Shown here: positions 35,433-44,485 of the stretch, one piece after another
How positions within the stretch are numbered: position 1 is the first letter of the stretch
Layout of the letters: each line of letters starts with the position of its first letter
Assembly (NCBI RefSeq): GCF_900115565.1
Contig: NZ_FOWW01000014.1
Coordinates: 1-64,000, forward strand
DNA: 64,000 bases
DNA from: Amycolatopsis arida
GTDB lineage: Bacteria > Actinomycetota > Actinomycetes > Mycobacteriales > Pseudonocardiaceae
Direction: 5' to 3'
Made by a program: the position numbers and the translations under genes
Notes under the pieces: model-generated
Seen by the model: only the letters and a program-made list of their open reading frames with translations
Told to the model about the DNA's origin: nothing
Databases searched by the model: none

Positions 35433-36623
35433 TCAGGCCAACTCACGGGTGAACCAGCTCGCGAAGGAGCGCACCTCGGCGCGGCGCAGGGCACGGTGGA
35501 GCCGCAGCAGGTAGCGCACGTCTCGGCGCAGGGTGGACTCGCTGGCGAGCACCTCCGGCAGCAGCTCCGCGCCCAGCTCGTGGTGGGACCGGGGCACCTC
35601 GGCCAGCGCCGCCCTCCTGGTCGCCTCGATCCACGCCGCGGTGGCCGTCAGCCGCTCCCTCCCCGGCGGCGCGACCTCGACCGCGTGGTCGGTGGCCGCG
35701 CGCAGCAGCTCCGGCGAGGCCCATCCGCTGTGCAGGAACGAGATGCTGTCCCGGATCTCCACCACCCGCTGGTGCAGGCGCTCCCAGCCGTTCCGGACGG
35801 CGAGCAGGTCCGCCACCCGCGACTCCGGCCCGGTCACCACCAGCTCCGGCGTCGCCGCGCGCAGCTGCCGCCACAGGCCGGACAACCGTTGCCGCCGGTA
35901 CCAGTGGAGCAGCGCCGTGCGCAGCGGCTCGAGCGCCGCGAGCGAGCAGCCGAGCGCGACGAGGACGAACCGGGTGAAGGAGAACCAGAACCCCACGATG
36001 GCGAGGTCGGGCGAGGCACCGGGCGCGAACCACCTGATCGCTCGAATGACCAGGTAGGGCACCTCGGCCGTGGTGCCGGCGGCGAGCGCCAGCACGCTCA
36101 CCCGCAGCACGCGGTCGCGCATCGTCAGCCCGTGCCGCCAGAAGAGGACACTCGCGCCGACCGCGGTGATCATGCCGTAGCCGATCCAGGAGACGGCGTA
36201 GCCGACCCACCATCCTTCCGCTCGCGCGCCATACCGGTCGGCGGGCGGCGTGACGGCGAAGAAGGCGACGGCCAGGACGGCCATGGCCGCGGCGCAGTAG
36301 AACGGCGCGCGGCGCAGCCAGGTGGGCACCGCGTGCCCTGCCGCGTGCAGGACCAGGGCGAACCACCAGACCGCGGCGAAGTCGGTCAGCGCGACCAGGG
36401 TGATCACGAGCTCGTGGGCCTTGTCGATGCCGACGACGTCGTTGATCCACTGCTTGACCGGGGCCTGGATCACCACGGACCCGACGGCGAGCGCGCCGAG
36501 CACCACCCAGGCGGGTCGCTGCCGCGGGTCGCGGGCGGCCGGAACGCGCAGCACCAGCACGACCCAGACGACGAGGAGGATGACCCCGCGGAGATCCTCC
36601 ACCCAGTCAGGTACGGGTCGCAC
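35433..36623 (-). CDS. MAB_1171c-type integral membrane protein (putative transporter)
   Basis: A 396-residue protein. Seven or eight membrane helices in the first 230 residues (GVILLVVWVVLVLRV, AVWWFALVLHAAGHAV, FWFSFTRFVLVALGC) precede a long cytoplasmic helical C-terminal region. That region includes RLHQRVVEIRDSISFL, the conserved core of this actinobacterial family. No transport activity is established. It overlaps the upstream ImmA-type gene by 17 bases and ends a three-gene unit with a XRE regulator. Confidence 0.75.
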   Translation of the reverse strand: MRPVPDWVEDLRGVILLVVWVVLVLRVPAARDPRQRPAWVVLGALAVGSVVIQAPVKQWINDVVGIDKAHELVITLVALTDFAAVWWFALVLHAAGHAVPTWLRRAPFYCAAAMAVLAVAFFAVTPPADRYGARAEGWWVGYAVSWIGYGMITAVGASVLFWRHGLTMRDRVLRVSVLALAAGTTAEVPYLVIRAIRWFAPGASPDLAIVGFWFSFTRFVLVALGCSLAALEPLRTALLHWYRRQRLSGLWRQLRAATPELVVTGPESRVADLLAVRNGWERLHQRVVEIRDSISFLHSGWASPELLRAATDHAVEVAPPGRERLTATAAWIEATRRAALAEVPRSHHELGAELLPEVLASESTLRRDVRYLLRLHRALRRAEVRSFASWFTRELA

Positions 36624-37098
36624 CGAACAGTTCCTCCGCCCGCCGTTCGACCGCGCTCACCGACCCCGGGCGCCGCTGCCGGGCCATCCGCAACACCATG
36701 GCGGCGAAGGTCTCGGCGAGCTCCTCCTCGTGGTTGTTGTAGGCCCTCCCGCTCGCCCCGCGGAACGACACGCCGGGAACCGCGGCGTCGACCTGGTCGG
36801 CGAGCACGTCCTCGGTCGGCACGCCGTGCCCGGCCAGCATGTGGCAGATCTCGTGCAGAACGATGTGGTCGCGGTAATAGCCGCTCGCCGACGACCGGTA
36901 GAAGACGTGATCCCGCACGCCGTCGTCGTACCACATGCCGAAAGGGAACGCGGGAATGTCGACAGGGTGGAGGAGCAACGGGCGGGAACGGTTTCTGGCG
37001 AGTTCCTGACAGAGCACCTCGACGTCCCACGGGCGGGGAAGGTCCGGCAGCCGCGCGACCAGCTTCCCGGCGAGGGATCGCACATGCCTCGAGGCCAT
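36607..37098 (-). CDS. ImmA/IrrE-type zinc metallopeptidase
   Basis: About 163 residues with the gluzincin-like motif HEICHMLAGH and a downstream Glu-rich helix (HEEELAETFAAMVLRMA) that can supply the third ligand. ATG 37098 has GGAGGAGCC upstream. ImmA/IrrE enzymes cleave XRE-type repressors, and here a XRE gene lies directly upstream with a membrane protein downstream. The proposal is that it inactivates that regulator in response to a signal. A toxin-like annotation is sometimes given to such genes; the context favours a protease. Confidence 0.8.
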   Translation of the reverse strand: MASRHVRSLAGKLVARLPDLPRPWDVEVLCQELARNRSRPLLLHPVDIPAFPFGMWYDDGVRDHVFYRSSASGYYRDHIVLHEICHMLAGHGVPTEDVLADQVDAAVPGVSFRGASGRAYNNHEEELAETFAAMVLRMARQRRPGSVSAVERRAEELFGATRT

Positions 37099-37191
37099 CG
37101 GCTCCTCCGTTCCTCCTCCCCGGGGACAGCGGCGGCTCATCGGTGGCTCATCCGGTCCCCCGCGCCCGGATCCTACCGCAGTGGGCGGGAA

Positions 37192-37608
37192 TCACGGGGC
37201 CTCGCGACGGTCCTGGCGATCGCCCTCCCCCTTCACCATGCGCAGCGCCTTCTCGATCGCCGCCAGCTCCTCGGGCCGCAGGGTGGAGAACCGGAACGCC
37301 AGCGCCTCGACCGACTCCGGACCTGGCTCCTCGACCGGGGGACCGGCGGCCGGCACGAAACGCGAAGGGCTGACGCCGAAGAAGGTGGCGAGCATTTTCC
37401 TCGTCTTGTCGGTGATGTTGTTGGCGTCACCGTTCAGAATGTTGTGCACGTGCCCGTGCGAGATCTTCTCACCACCATTCGCGTCGCGAATGTGCTGGGT
37501 GAGCTTCCGCACGGAGGGAACCTTCCCGCTGCCGTACTTCTCCTCGAGCAGGTTCCAGACCTGGCTCGCCAGCCAGACGCCGGAACCATCGGCCGGCGGC
37601 GTACTCAT
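37192..37608 (-). CDS. XRE-family helix-turn-helix regulator
   Basis: A 138-residue regulator with a XRE-like HTH in residues about 25-85 (SVRKLTQHIRDANGGEKISH, GHVHNILNG, TRKMLATFFGVSPSRFV). A C-terminal helical tail (EELAAIEKALRMVKGE) follows. It precedes the ImmA-type protease gene by 93 bases and is the likely substrate of that protease. Confidence 0.82.
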   Translation of the reverse strand: MSTPPADGSGVWLASQVWNLLEEKYGSGKVPSVRKLTQHIRDANGGEKISHGHVHNILNGDANNITDKTRKMLATFFGVSPSRFVPAAGPPVEEPGPESVEALAFRFSTLRPEELAAIEKALRMVKGEGDRQDRREAP

Positions 37609-37762
37609 GACCCTGACTCCCTTGGCACCCGCGGATTGTGCACTACAGTATCCATCCCGGTGGACACAATGGCGAGCGCCCGACCCCGCGCCGTGATCGT
37701 CGCCCACCGTAGACTCGGCGACGCCCCGCGACCCTCGCCCGACGGGAGGATCCCTCAACGCC

Positions 37763-38593
37763 ATGGTCACCTCGCAGGTTCCGACCTTGCTGGCCGTGCA
37801 CGCCCATCCCGGCGAGGAGTCGACCAACACCGGAGGCGTCCTCGCCCGCTACGCCCGCGGCGGCGTCCACACGGTCCTCGTCACCTGCACCAACGGCGAG
37901 TTCGGTGACGCCGAGGGCGGTGTCGGGCCCGGCACTCCGGGCCACGACCCGGCGACCGTCGGCCGCACCAGGGTGACCGAGCTCGAGGCCGCCTGCGCGC
38001 ACCTGGGGGTGCACGACCTCGAGCTCCTCGGCTACTCCGACTCCGGCATGCCCGACTGGGACCTCCGGCACCGGCCCGACGTGTTCTGCAACGTCCCCGT
38101 CGACACCGCGGCGGACCGGCTCGCCGGGATCGTCGAGCGCTACCGGCCGGACGTCGTGCTGACCTACGACCCCGAGTCGCCGTACCGGCACCCGGACCAG
38201 CTGCACACCGCCAAGGTGACCGAGCGCGCCGTGCGGCTCACCGGCATCCCGGCGAAGCTCTACGCCGTCGCGATGGGCACGACGTACTGGCGGCACGTCC
38301 GCGACGCGGTGCTCGCCGCCGGGCTGCCGAGCCCGTTCCCCGACCCGGACCTCTCCCCCGAGCTCGCCCGCGTCGAGCGCGGCGTGACGACCACCGTCGA
38401 CGTGCAGGCGGCGCTGCCGGCGAAGCGGGCGGCGGTCCTGGCCCACCGCAGCCAGGTCGGGGGAACCTGGATCGAGACGCTCTTCCGCGGCCCGCTGCCG
38501 CCCGCCCTCGGCGCGGAGACCTACATCCGCGTCCACGACACCACCGGGGCGCCCGTCCCGGAACGGGACCTGTTCGCCGGGATCGCCCGATGA
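37763..38593 (+). CDS. PIG-L family (MshB/Mca-like) protein with altered active site
   Basis: A 276-residue LmbE/PIG-L fold protein. The N-terminal motif is HAHPGEES where the family has AHPDDE, so the catalytic-base Asp is Gly and the metal-ligand Asp is Glu. The second motif is YRHPDQLHT where a zinc-ligand His (HPDH) is expected. The rest (LLAVHAHP, RTRVTELEAACAHLGV, VVLTYDPES) is normal. GGGAGG precedes ATG 37763. Either this clade binds metal differently or it is not a classical zinc deacetylase. The stop overlaps the amidohydrolase start (ATGA). Confidence 0.8.
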   Translation: MVTSQVPTLLAVHAHPGEESTNTGGVLARYARGGVHTVLVTCTNGEFGDAEGGVGPGTPGHDPATVGRTRVTELEAACAHLGVHDLELLGYSDSGMPDWDLRHRPDVFCNVPVDTAADRLAGIVERYRPDVVLTYDPESPYRHPDQLHTAKVTERAVRLTGIPAKLYAVAMGTTYWRHVRDAVLAAGLPSPFPDPDLSPELARVERGVTTTVDVQAALPAKRAAVLAHRSQVGGTWIETLFRGPLPPALGAETYIRVHDTTGAPVPERDLFAGIAR

Positions 38594-39783
38594 CCGGCAG
38601 GCCGCTCGCGCTGCGGGCCACCCGGCTCTTCGACGGCGAGGCCGTGCACGTCGGCCCCGTCATGGTGCTGGTCGACAACGGGCGGATCACCGATGTCGAC
38701 CGCACCGGCGCGGCGCCGCCCGACAGTGCCGAGCTCACCGACCTCGGCGACGACGTCACGCTGCTGCCCGGTTTGGTGGACGCGCACAGCCACCTGGTGT
38801 TCGACCCGGAGGGTCGGGACGAGGACCAGATGCTCCGCGAGGACGACGCGACCGTGCTGGCGAGGATGCGACGGCAGGCGGAGCGGGCGCTGGCCGCCGG
38901 CATCACCACCGTCCGCGATCTCGGCGACCGCGGGTACCTCGCGCTCCGACTGCGCGAGAGCCACCCTCCCGGGAAGGGCCCCGAGCTCCCGGAGATCATC
39001 GCCTCGGGGCCGCCGATCACCCGCCGTGGAGGGCACTGCTGGTACCTGGGCGGGGAGGCCGACGGGGTGGACGAGGTGGTGGCCGCCGTCGAGGACCGCG
39101 CCCGGCGCGGCGTGGACGTTGTGAAGGTCATGGCGACCGGCGGCATGGGCACGGCCGGCTCCGATCCCGGTGCCGCGCAGTACTCGCCGGCCGAGCTGTG
39201 CGCCATCACCAGAACCGCCAGGGAGCACGGGCTGCCGGTCACCGCGCACGCCCACGCGGCGGTCGGCATCCGGGACGCGGTGGCGGCCGGCGTGGACGGT
39301 GTCGAGCACTGCACCTTCATGACCGCGTCCGGGATCCGCCTCGACCCGGCGACGGTGGAGGCCATGGCCGCGGCCGGAACGTTCGTCGGGTGCACGGTCG
39401 CCAGGCCGCGACCGACCATGCCGCCCGAGGTCCTGCGCACCCTCGAGCCCTACTGGGCCAACCACGCCTACCTGCATCGTCACGGCGTGCGCGTGGTCTG
39501 CTGCTCCGACGCCGGCCTCAACCCTGCCAAGCCGCACGACGTACTGCCGAGCGACCTGGTGTACTTCGCCTCCCAGGTCTGCCCGAACCGCGAGGCGCTC
39601 ACCTCCGTGACCGCGCTCGCCGCCGAGGCCTGCGGGGTCGGCGGGCGCAAGGGCAGGATCGCCCCCGGCTACGACGCGGACCTCCTCGCGGTGTCCGGCG
39701 ACCCGGTGGCCGACCTCGGCGCGCTCCGCGAGGTCCGCGCCGTCTACCGTGCCGGCCGCCGCCACGGCGGTGCGTCCCGCTGA
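38590..39783 (+). CDS. Metal-dependent amidohydrolase (imidazolonepropionase-like)
   Basis: A 397-residue amidohydrolase. Metal-binding elements are in order: DAHSHLVF (HxH), a Lys in VVKVMATGG, HAHAAVGIRD, VEHCTFM and the Asp in CCSDAGLNP. The N-terminal small beta domain (RATRLFDGEAVHVGPVMVLV) and the ending PGYDADLLAVSGDP are typical. Enzymes of this branch hydrolyse cyclic amides, Xaa-Pro dipeptides or triazines; the substrate here is unknown. It is translationally coupled to the PIG-L gene, which suggests successive steps on one amide substrate. Confidence 0.88.
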   Translation: MTGRPLALRATRLFDGEAVHVGPVMVLVDNGRITDVDRTGAAPPDSAELTDLGDDVTLLPGLVDAHSHLVFDPEGRDEDQMLREDDATVLARMRRQAERALAAGITTVRDLGDRGYLALRLRESHPPGKGPELPEIIASGPPITRRGGHCWYLGGEADGVDEVVAAVEDRARRGVDVVKVMATGGMGTAGSDPGAAQYSPAELCAITRTAREHGLPVTAHAHAAVGIRDAVAAGVDGVEHCTFMTASGIRLDPATVEAMAAAGTFVGCTVARPRPTMPPEVLRTLEPYWANHAYLHRHGVRVVCCSDAGLNPAKPHDVLPSDLVYFASQVCPNREALTSVTALAAEACGVGGRKGRIAPGYDADLLAVSGDPVADLGALREVRAVYRAGRRHGGASR

Positions 39784-39850
39784 CCGGGCCGGCCGGTTGT
39801 GCGGACCCTGGCCTGGGTATGCCGGGGGAAGGCGACGACGGAAGGGCGCG

Positions 39851-40366
39851 GTGAGACCTGTGGTTCCTGTGCGCGTACACGGGGTGGCCATCCTGGCGCC
39901 GGACGACGAGACACCGGTGATGTTGCTCCGGGAGACCGCCGGCGAGCGGCGGTGGTTGCCCATCTCGATCGGCATGCCCGAGGCGAACGCCCTGGTCGCG
40001 GCCCACCAGCGGGTCGAGCACCCGCGGCCGGACACGATCCAGCTGATCGGGCACGTGATCGGCGCCTTCGGCCGCCGGGTGCGGCGGGTGGAGGTGACCG
40101 CGCTGCACGAGGGCGTGTTCCACGCCGACCTGGTCCTCGACGACGGCGTGCGGATCTCGGCGCGGCCCAGCGACGCGGTCGCGCTGGGGCTGCGCGCCGA
40201 GGCGCCGATCGAGGTGGACGAGGAGGTGCTGGCCGTGGCGGCGGTCGAGCTCGAGCTGTCGGACGAGCCCAATCGCGAGCCCGACGTGGAACGGGAGATC
40301 GAGACCTTCCGGGCTCGGCTCGACGAGGCCACCCCCGAGGACTTCGAGGACCGGCCACCCGAGTAG
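39851..40366 (+). CDS. BFN-domain (bifunctional nuclease, DUF151) protein
   Basis: A 171-residue protein with the BFN domain: WLPISIGMPEANALV, then HADLVLDDGVRISARPSDAV and ALGLRAEAPIEVDEEVL. GTG 39851 follows GGAAGGG; an upstream ATG at 39749 would add residues outside the domain. Plant BFN1-related domains have nuclease activity, but bacterial members are mostly untested. Confidence 0.88.
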   Translation: MRPVVPVRVHGVAILAPDDETPVMLLRETAGERRWLPISIGMPEANALVAAHQRVEHPRPDTIQLIGHVIGAFGRRVRRVEVTALHEGVFHADLVLDDGVRISARPSDAVALGLRAEAPIEVDEEVLAVAAVELELSDEPNREPDVEREIETFRARLDEATPEDFEDRPPE

Positions 40367-40485
40367 CGGCGCTCGACGACCGAGGCGGCGATCGGGTGCG
40401 GGAGGGATCCGCGCCGTCCTCCGTCGCCGGTATGCGGCGGACGCCGAGCAGGAGGGTGTCGTCGGCGCGCAGGACGACGTCGTGC

Positions 40486-40775
40486 CTACTGGTCGACCAG
40501 CAGGTCCGGCAGCGCCGCGACGGGTTCGTGGGCATACCGGCCGGCCAGCTCCCGGATCCCCGCTCCCCCTCGGCCGAGTCGTTCCGGCTCTCGGTGCGGC
40601 CGTCGGTGTGGCGCGGCAGGTCGTCGGGATCCAGGTGCGTGGCGGGAAGGCCCTCGCCGCCCGGGCCGGAAAAGCCGGCACCGACTGGCACGGCCGCCGA
40701 GCGCGCCCGGAACGACGGCACATCAGGCAGCCCAGGCAGGGCCAATCCGTCCTCAGTGGACAGCGGCTCGACCAC
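40486..40775 (-). pseudogene. Small hypothetical protein with a frameshift
   Basis: The N-terminal part begins MVEPLSTEDGLALPGLPDVP and continues GEGLPATHLDPDDLPRHTDG. After about 40565 the coding pattern moves to another frame: GIRELAGRYAHEPVAALPDL then LVDQ, ending at TAG 40486-40488. A one-base change would restore about 96 residues. No family is recognised. The flanks 40367-40485 and 40776-40840 show nothing else. Confidence 0.4.
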
Positions 40776-40840
40776 AGTGGGACGTACGGGGACGTGCGGC
40801 TCGGGAGCGGCGGGCCCGGGCCGGGCCCGCCGCCGCCCGG

Positions 40841-41485
40841 TCAGGCGCAGGTCGCCGGATCCATCCCCGACGTCACCTCGTCGGCCCCGCCCGAGACGGG
40901 GGTGCGTGCGGTCTCCACGGCAACGCCGTCACGAACCGAGTAGGTGACGCGCTCGCCCTCGTAGCCGAAGGTTTCCCAGTCGACCAGCAGGGCGCCCACC
41001 TGCACCAGCTCACGGCCGCCCTTCCCGGGACGGCAGCCGTAGCGGCTGATGGAGCTGATGCCGCCGCCTTCCACCAGCTCCACCGGTGTGCCATCGGCCA
41101 TCCGCACCGGCCGCAGCCCATCGAGAAGACCCCACACGCCGAGGAACCTGGTGTGGGCACCGAGGACCTCGGTCACCGCGACCTCCTCCCGGCCGTCGCC
41201 GTCGACGTCCAGCACGCGCATCGGCTGCACGCCGACCACCGAGTCGAACGGCACGCGGGCGGTGAGTCGGATTCCCCGCACGGTGGCGGTGAGGAGCTGC
41301 TCGTTCGGGTTGTCGGCGACGGGCTCGACGGTGACCCTGTCCTGCCGGCCGTCGCCGTCGAGGTCGGCGTACGCGGTGACCGGGTCGCTCGCGGCGTGGG
41401 CCGGCGGGGCCAGCGCGACCCCCGCGGTGGCGAGGGCGAGCGCCGAGGCGATGGCTCTTCTGGTGGTTCTGCTGATCGCACTCAT
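40841..41485 (-). CDS. Secreted VCBS/FG-GAP-like protein
   Basis: A 214-residue secreted protein. The signal peptide (RAIASALALATAGVALA, cleavage after AHA) precedes two calcium-loop-like repeats (DLDGDGRQDRVTV and DVDGDGREEVAVT) and a Cys-containing C terminus. It is too small for a full propeller. Role unknown; it may be a cell-surface or secreted calcium-binding protein. Confidence 0.75.
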   Translation of the reverse strand: MSAISRTTRRAIASALALATAGVALAPPAHAASDPVTAYADLDGDGRQDRVTVEPVADNPNEQLLTATVRGIRLTARVPFDSVVGVQPMRVLDVDGDGREEVAVTEVLGAHTRFLGVWGLLDGLRPVRMADGTPVELVEGGGISSISRYGCRPGKGGRELVQVGALLVDWETFGYEGERVTYSVRDGVAVETARTPVSGGADEVTSGMDPATCA

Positions 41486-41936
41486 CGAGGTGGTTCCCCC
41501 TTCGTGTGGTCACCGCGAGCTCGTCGCCACGGTGACGCGTCTCGTCGACGCCGTGCTGGCGTCGTTCGGAAGGACGTCCGGTGCCGGCGGGGGTTGTGCC
41601 CTACCGCGGGGAGAATCGAAGCGGGCCCGGCCGCGGTGGGGATCCAGAACGTCCACTGTGGCCACTGTGGCCACTGTGGCCACTGTGACCGGCCCCACCA
41701 GCGGCGTTCCCCGGCAGCCCGCCAGGCGGAGCCAGAGCCGGGCTGACATCGAAGATCACCGACCCGGCGCGGGACGGCGACGGGATGGTCACGGTGGCCA
41801 GACCAGGCCGCGATCACCCTCGAGGAACGCATCGCCCTCGGCGATCCCGGCTGCCGGGTCGTCGTCCACCTCGGCGCCGCCGCCACCGACGCGCCCCGCG
41901 CCCACCACCACACCGCTCCCTGACCCGCTGACCGGC
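41486..41936. other. Intergenic region with tandem repeat and possible relic
   Basis: No intact gene. It contains a 9-bp tandem repeat (41653-41688). At 41798-41923 on the plus strand a short protein-like tail (ITLEERIALGDPGCRVVVHL) ends in TGA and may be the end of a lost gene. Confidence 0.4.
41653..41688. repeat. Four tandem copies of CCACTGTGG
   Basis: Four head-to-tail 9-mers at 41653, 41662, 41671 and 41680; the last ends in A instead of G. Each unit is itself a palindrome around its central T. Single copies of the same motif are scattered through the window (for example 42031, 45332, 56670, 62776). Confidence 0.9.
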
Positions 41937-42581
41937 TCAGTGGGCGACGGTGAAGTGCCGGTCGCCGCCGGGGCGCTCCAGCTCGTCGAGGACGGCCACG
42001 GCGAGGTCCTCCGCGGAGATCCATGAACCGTCCACAGTGGTCAGCAGTGTGGTGCCGCCACGGCGGTAGGTGCCGGTGCGACGCCCGGGTTCGAGGGTGG
42101 CGGGCGGGCTGAGGTAGACCCAGTCGGCCGGGTGCCCTCGGCAGGCACCCAGTTGCGCGACGCTGGCCATGGCGATGGCCCGCCACCGCGGGGGCACGAA
42201 CGCGGGGTCGTCGACGGCGAGCCGGCCGGAGCCGTCGGGGCTCCGCAGCGCGCCGGCGCCCCCGACGAGGAGGATGCGGGTCCGGCTCGCCGCGGCCGCG
42301 TCGAGCAGCGCGGTGGTGGTCTCCGCAACGGTGTGCTCCCGTCCCGGGGCCGGCCGGACCGCCCCGACCACCGCGTCGGCCGCGGTGAACAGTGGGGTTG
42401 TCCGGTCACGGTCGGCGGCGTCACCGACGGCGACGGCGACGCCAGGGGGCGGGGCGACCGATGCGGTGGTGCGGGCCGGGTCGGTGCGGACGACGGCGGT
42501 GATGTCGTGCCCGCGCCGAGCGGCCTCGGCGGTGACCCGGGAGCCGACCATGCCGGCCGCTCCGACGACGACGATCCTCAT
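41937..42581 (-). CDS. NAD(P)-binding (NmrA/SDR-like) protein
   Basis: A 214-residue atypical SDR. The N-terminal dinucleotide motif VVVGAAGMVGSRVTAEAARR is followed by DAVVGAVRPAPG, ILLVGGAGAL and DWVYLSPPATLEP. Members act as redox sensors or oxidoreductases. ATG 42581 overlaps the stop of the EamA transporter by 4 bases, so both are co-translated and probably controlled by the divergent LysR protein. Confidence 0.85.
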   Translation of the reverse strand: MRIVVVGAAGMVGSRVTAEAARRGHDITAVVRTDPARTTASVAPPPGVAVAVGDAADRDRTTPLFTAADAVVGAVRPAPGREHTVAETTTALLDAAAASRTRILLVGGAGALRSPDGSGRLAVDDPAFVPPRWRAIAMASVAQLGACRGHPADWVYLSPPATLEPGRRTGTYRRGGTTLLTTVDGSWISAEDLAVAVLDELERPGGDRHFTVAH

Positions 42582-43489
42582 GACGTGATCCTTTCCTTGT
42601 CGAGCTTCGACGCCGCCGGGGTGAGCTGCCCCGCGACGATCGCCGCGAGAGCGAGCGCGAACCCCACGAGCTGGGTCGCGCCGAGGGTCTGGCCGAGCAG
42701 CACGGTGCCGAGCAGTGCCGCGACCAGCGGGGAGAACAGGCCGAGGACCGCGACCGAGGTGACCGGCAGGGTGGTGACGCCGCGGAACCACAGGACATAG
42801 GCGGCCAGACCGCCGACCAGGCCCAGCCACAGGTAGCCGAGGACCGCGGCCGGGTCGACCGCGGGCGGCGCGCCCTCGACGAGTGCCGTGACGGGCACCA
42901 GGAACAGGCCACCGGCGGTGAGCTGCCAGCCGGCGAAGGCGGTGGGACCGGCGCCGGCGGGCCGGCCCCACCGTTTGGTCAGCGTCACCCCCAACGCCAT
43001 CACCGCGGCTCCGCCGAGTCCGGCCAGGATCCCGACGGCGTCGAACGTCGCGTCCGGGCCGAGGACCACCAGGCCCACCCCCGCGACGCCGACCACTCCC
43101 CAGGCCAGCCGCCACCAGGAGAGCCGCTCGGACAGGACCACCACGGCCAGGAAGGCGACGACGACCGGCTGCGCCGCGGCCAGGGTGGCGGCGACACCGC
43201 CGGGCAGGCGCTCGGCCGCGGTGAACAGCAGCGGGAAGAACAGGCCGATGTTCAGCACGCCCAGCACCGCCGCCTTGCCCCACCACGCGCCGCGGGGCAG
43301 CGTCCGGGTCAGCGCCAGCGCGACCAGCCCCGCGGGCAACGCGCGCAGCAGCCCGGCGAACAGGGGGTGCCCCTGCGGGAGCAGCTCGGTGGTGACGACG
43401 TAGGTCGTGCCCCACACCGCGGGTGCGAGGGCGGTCAGCGCGGTGCGCGGCAGGGCGCCGCCGGGGCGGTCGAGGCTCGAGAGGTTCAC
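42578..43489 (-). CDS. EamA-family (DMT superfamily) transporter
   Basis: A 303-residue protein with ten membrane helices in two EamA repeats (LAPAVWGTTYVVTTELL; MALGVTLTKRWGRP). GTG 43489 fits the start of the first helix. Such proteins export amino acids, metabolites or drugs. It is divergent from the LysR gene, the usual arrangement for a regulated exporter. Confidence 0.88.
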   Translation of the reverse strand: MNLSSLDRPGGALPRTALTALAPAVWGTTYVVTTELLPQGHPLFAGLLRALPAGLVALALTRTLPRGAWWGKAAVLGVLNIGLFFPLLFTAAERLPGGVAATLAAAQPVVVAFLAVVVLSERLSWWRLAWGVVGVAGVGLVVLGPDATFDAVGILAGLGGAAVMALGVTLTKRWGRPAGAGPTAFAGWQLTAGGLFLVPVTALVEGAPPAVDPAAVLGYLWLGLVGGLAAYVLWFRGVTTLPVTSVAVLGLFSPLVAALLGTVLLGQTLGATQLVGFALALAAIVAGQLTPAASKLDKERITS

Positions 43490-43567
43490 GACCCCAGCCT
43501 GTGCCCACCTGATCCATGAGTCCAACACATGTTTGTCACGGCATCGATCGCGGTGCACGATAGACGT
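43490..43567. promoter_or_regulatory. Divergent control region of LysR gene and EamA operon
   Basis: Only 78 bases separate the two start codons. AACACATGTTTG, an imperfect palindrome centred on CATG at about 43526-43537, is a candidate LysR site. The LysR gene has no visible ribosome-binding site; TAGACGT just upstream suggests a leaderless transcript. Confidence 0.45.
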
Positions 43568-44485
43568 GTGGAGCTCCAGCAGATGCGGTACGTCGTCGCC
43601 GTCGCCGAGACCAGCAGCTTCACCCGTGCGGCCGAGCGCTGCCACGTCGTCCAGTCCGCCCTCAGCCACCAGATCGCGCGGCTGGAACGGGAGCTGGGCG
43701 CGCGGCTGTTCGACCGGACGAGTCGTCGGGTGCGGGTGACGCCCGCGGGGGAGGCGTTCCTGCCCGCCGCCCGCCAGTGCCTCGAGGCGGCCGAGCGCGC
43801 CGCCGCCGAGGTCGCCGCGGCCGCCGGCGAGGTGCGCGGGCGGCTCACCGTCGGCGTGATCCCCACCGTCGCCGCGGTCGACATCCCGGCCGTGCTGCGC
43901 GACTACCGGCGGCGGTACCCGCTGGTGCGCGTCGGGTTACGGGTGGGCGGCAGCGGCGATCTGGTCGAGCAGGTGAAGCGGGGCACCATCGAGGTGGCCT
44001 TCCTCGGGTTGCCCGCCACCGCGCGGCCACGGGACGTCGGCGCCCACGAGCTCGCCAGGGACCGGCACGTCGCCGTGGTGGCCCCCGAGCACCCGCTCGC
44101 CGGGGAGTCCGAAGTGGACCTTCGCGTGCTGGCCGGTGAGGTGTTCGTCGACTTCCCGTCCGGCAGCGCGGGACGGGCCCAGTCCGACCAGGCCTTCGCC
44201 GCCGCGGGCCTCGCCCGCGACGTGGCCTTCGAGGTGACCGCGCCGGACCTCATGGCTCGACTCATCCAGCAGGGCCTCGGCGTGGCCCTGCTCCCGTCCA
44301 CCTACACGCCGCGGCTCGCCGGCGTGGTCACCATCCCGGTGACCGACGCCCCGAGCCGCGTCGAGCACGTGGTGTGGAGCCGCTTCACCCTCACCCCGGC
44401 GGCGACCGCCTTCCTCGCCGTCCTCGGCGTCCCGACCGGGAGTGGCCCGACCACCCGGTCCGCGCGCTCGACGGGGGACGGGTAA
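43568..44485 (+). CDS. LysR-family transcriptional regulator
   Basis: A 305-residue LTTR. The N-terminal HTH (MRYVVAVAETSSFTRAAERC, ALSHQIARLERELGARLFDR) is followed by the effector domain (RGRLTVGVIPTVAAVDIPAV and QQGLGVALLP). GTG 43568 places the protein at the canonical ELQQMRYVV start. The likely target is the divergent EamA/NAD-binding operon. Confidence 0.92.
   Translation: MELQQMRYVVAVAETSSFTRAAERCHVVQSALSHQIARLERELGARLFDRTSRRVRVTPAGEAFLPAARQCLEAAERAAAEVAAAAGEVRGRLTVGVIPTVAAVDIPAVLRDYRRRYPLVRVGLRVGGSGDLVEQVKRGTIEVAFLGLPATARPRDVGAHELARDRHVAVVAPEHPLAGESEVDLRVLAGEVFVDFPSGSAGRAQSDQAFAAAGLARDVAFEVTAPDLMARLIQQGLGVALLPSTYTPRLAGVVTIPVTDAPSRVEHVVWSRFTLTPAATAFLAVLGVPTGSGPTTRSARSTGDG

Noticed and set aside
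41653-41688. Tandem repeat considered as a CRISPR array
   Set aside because: Units are contiguous 9-mers without spacers and there are no cas genes.
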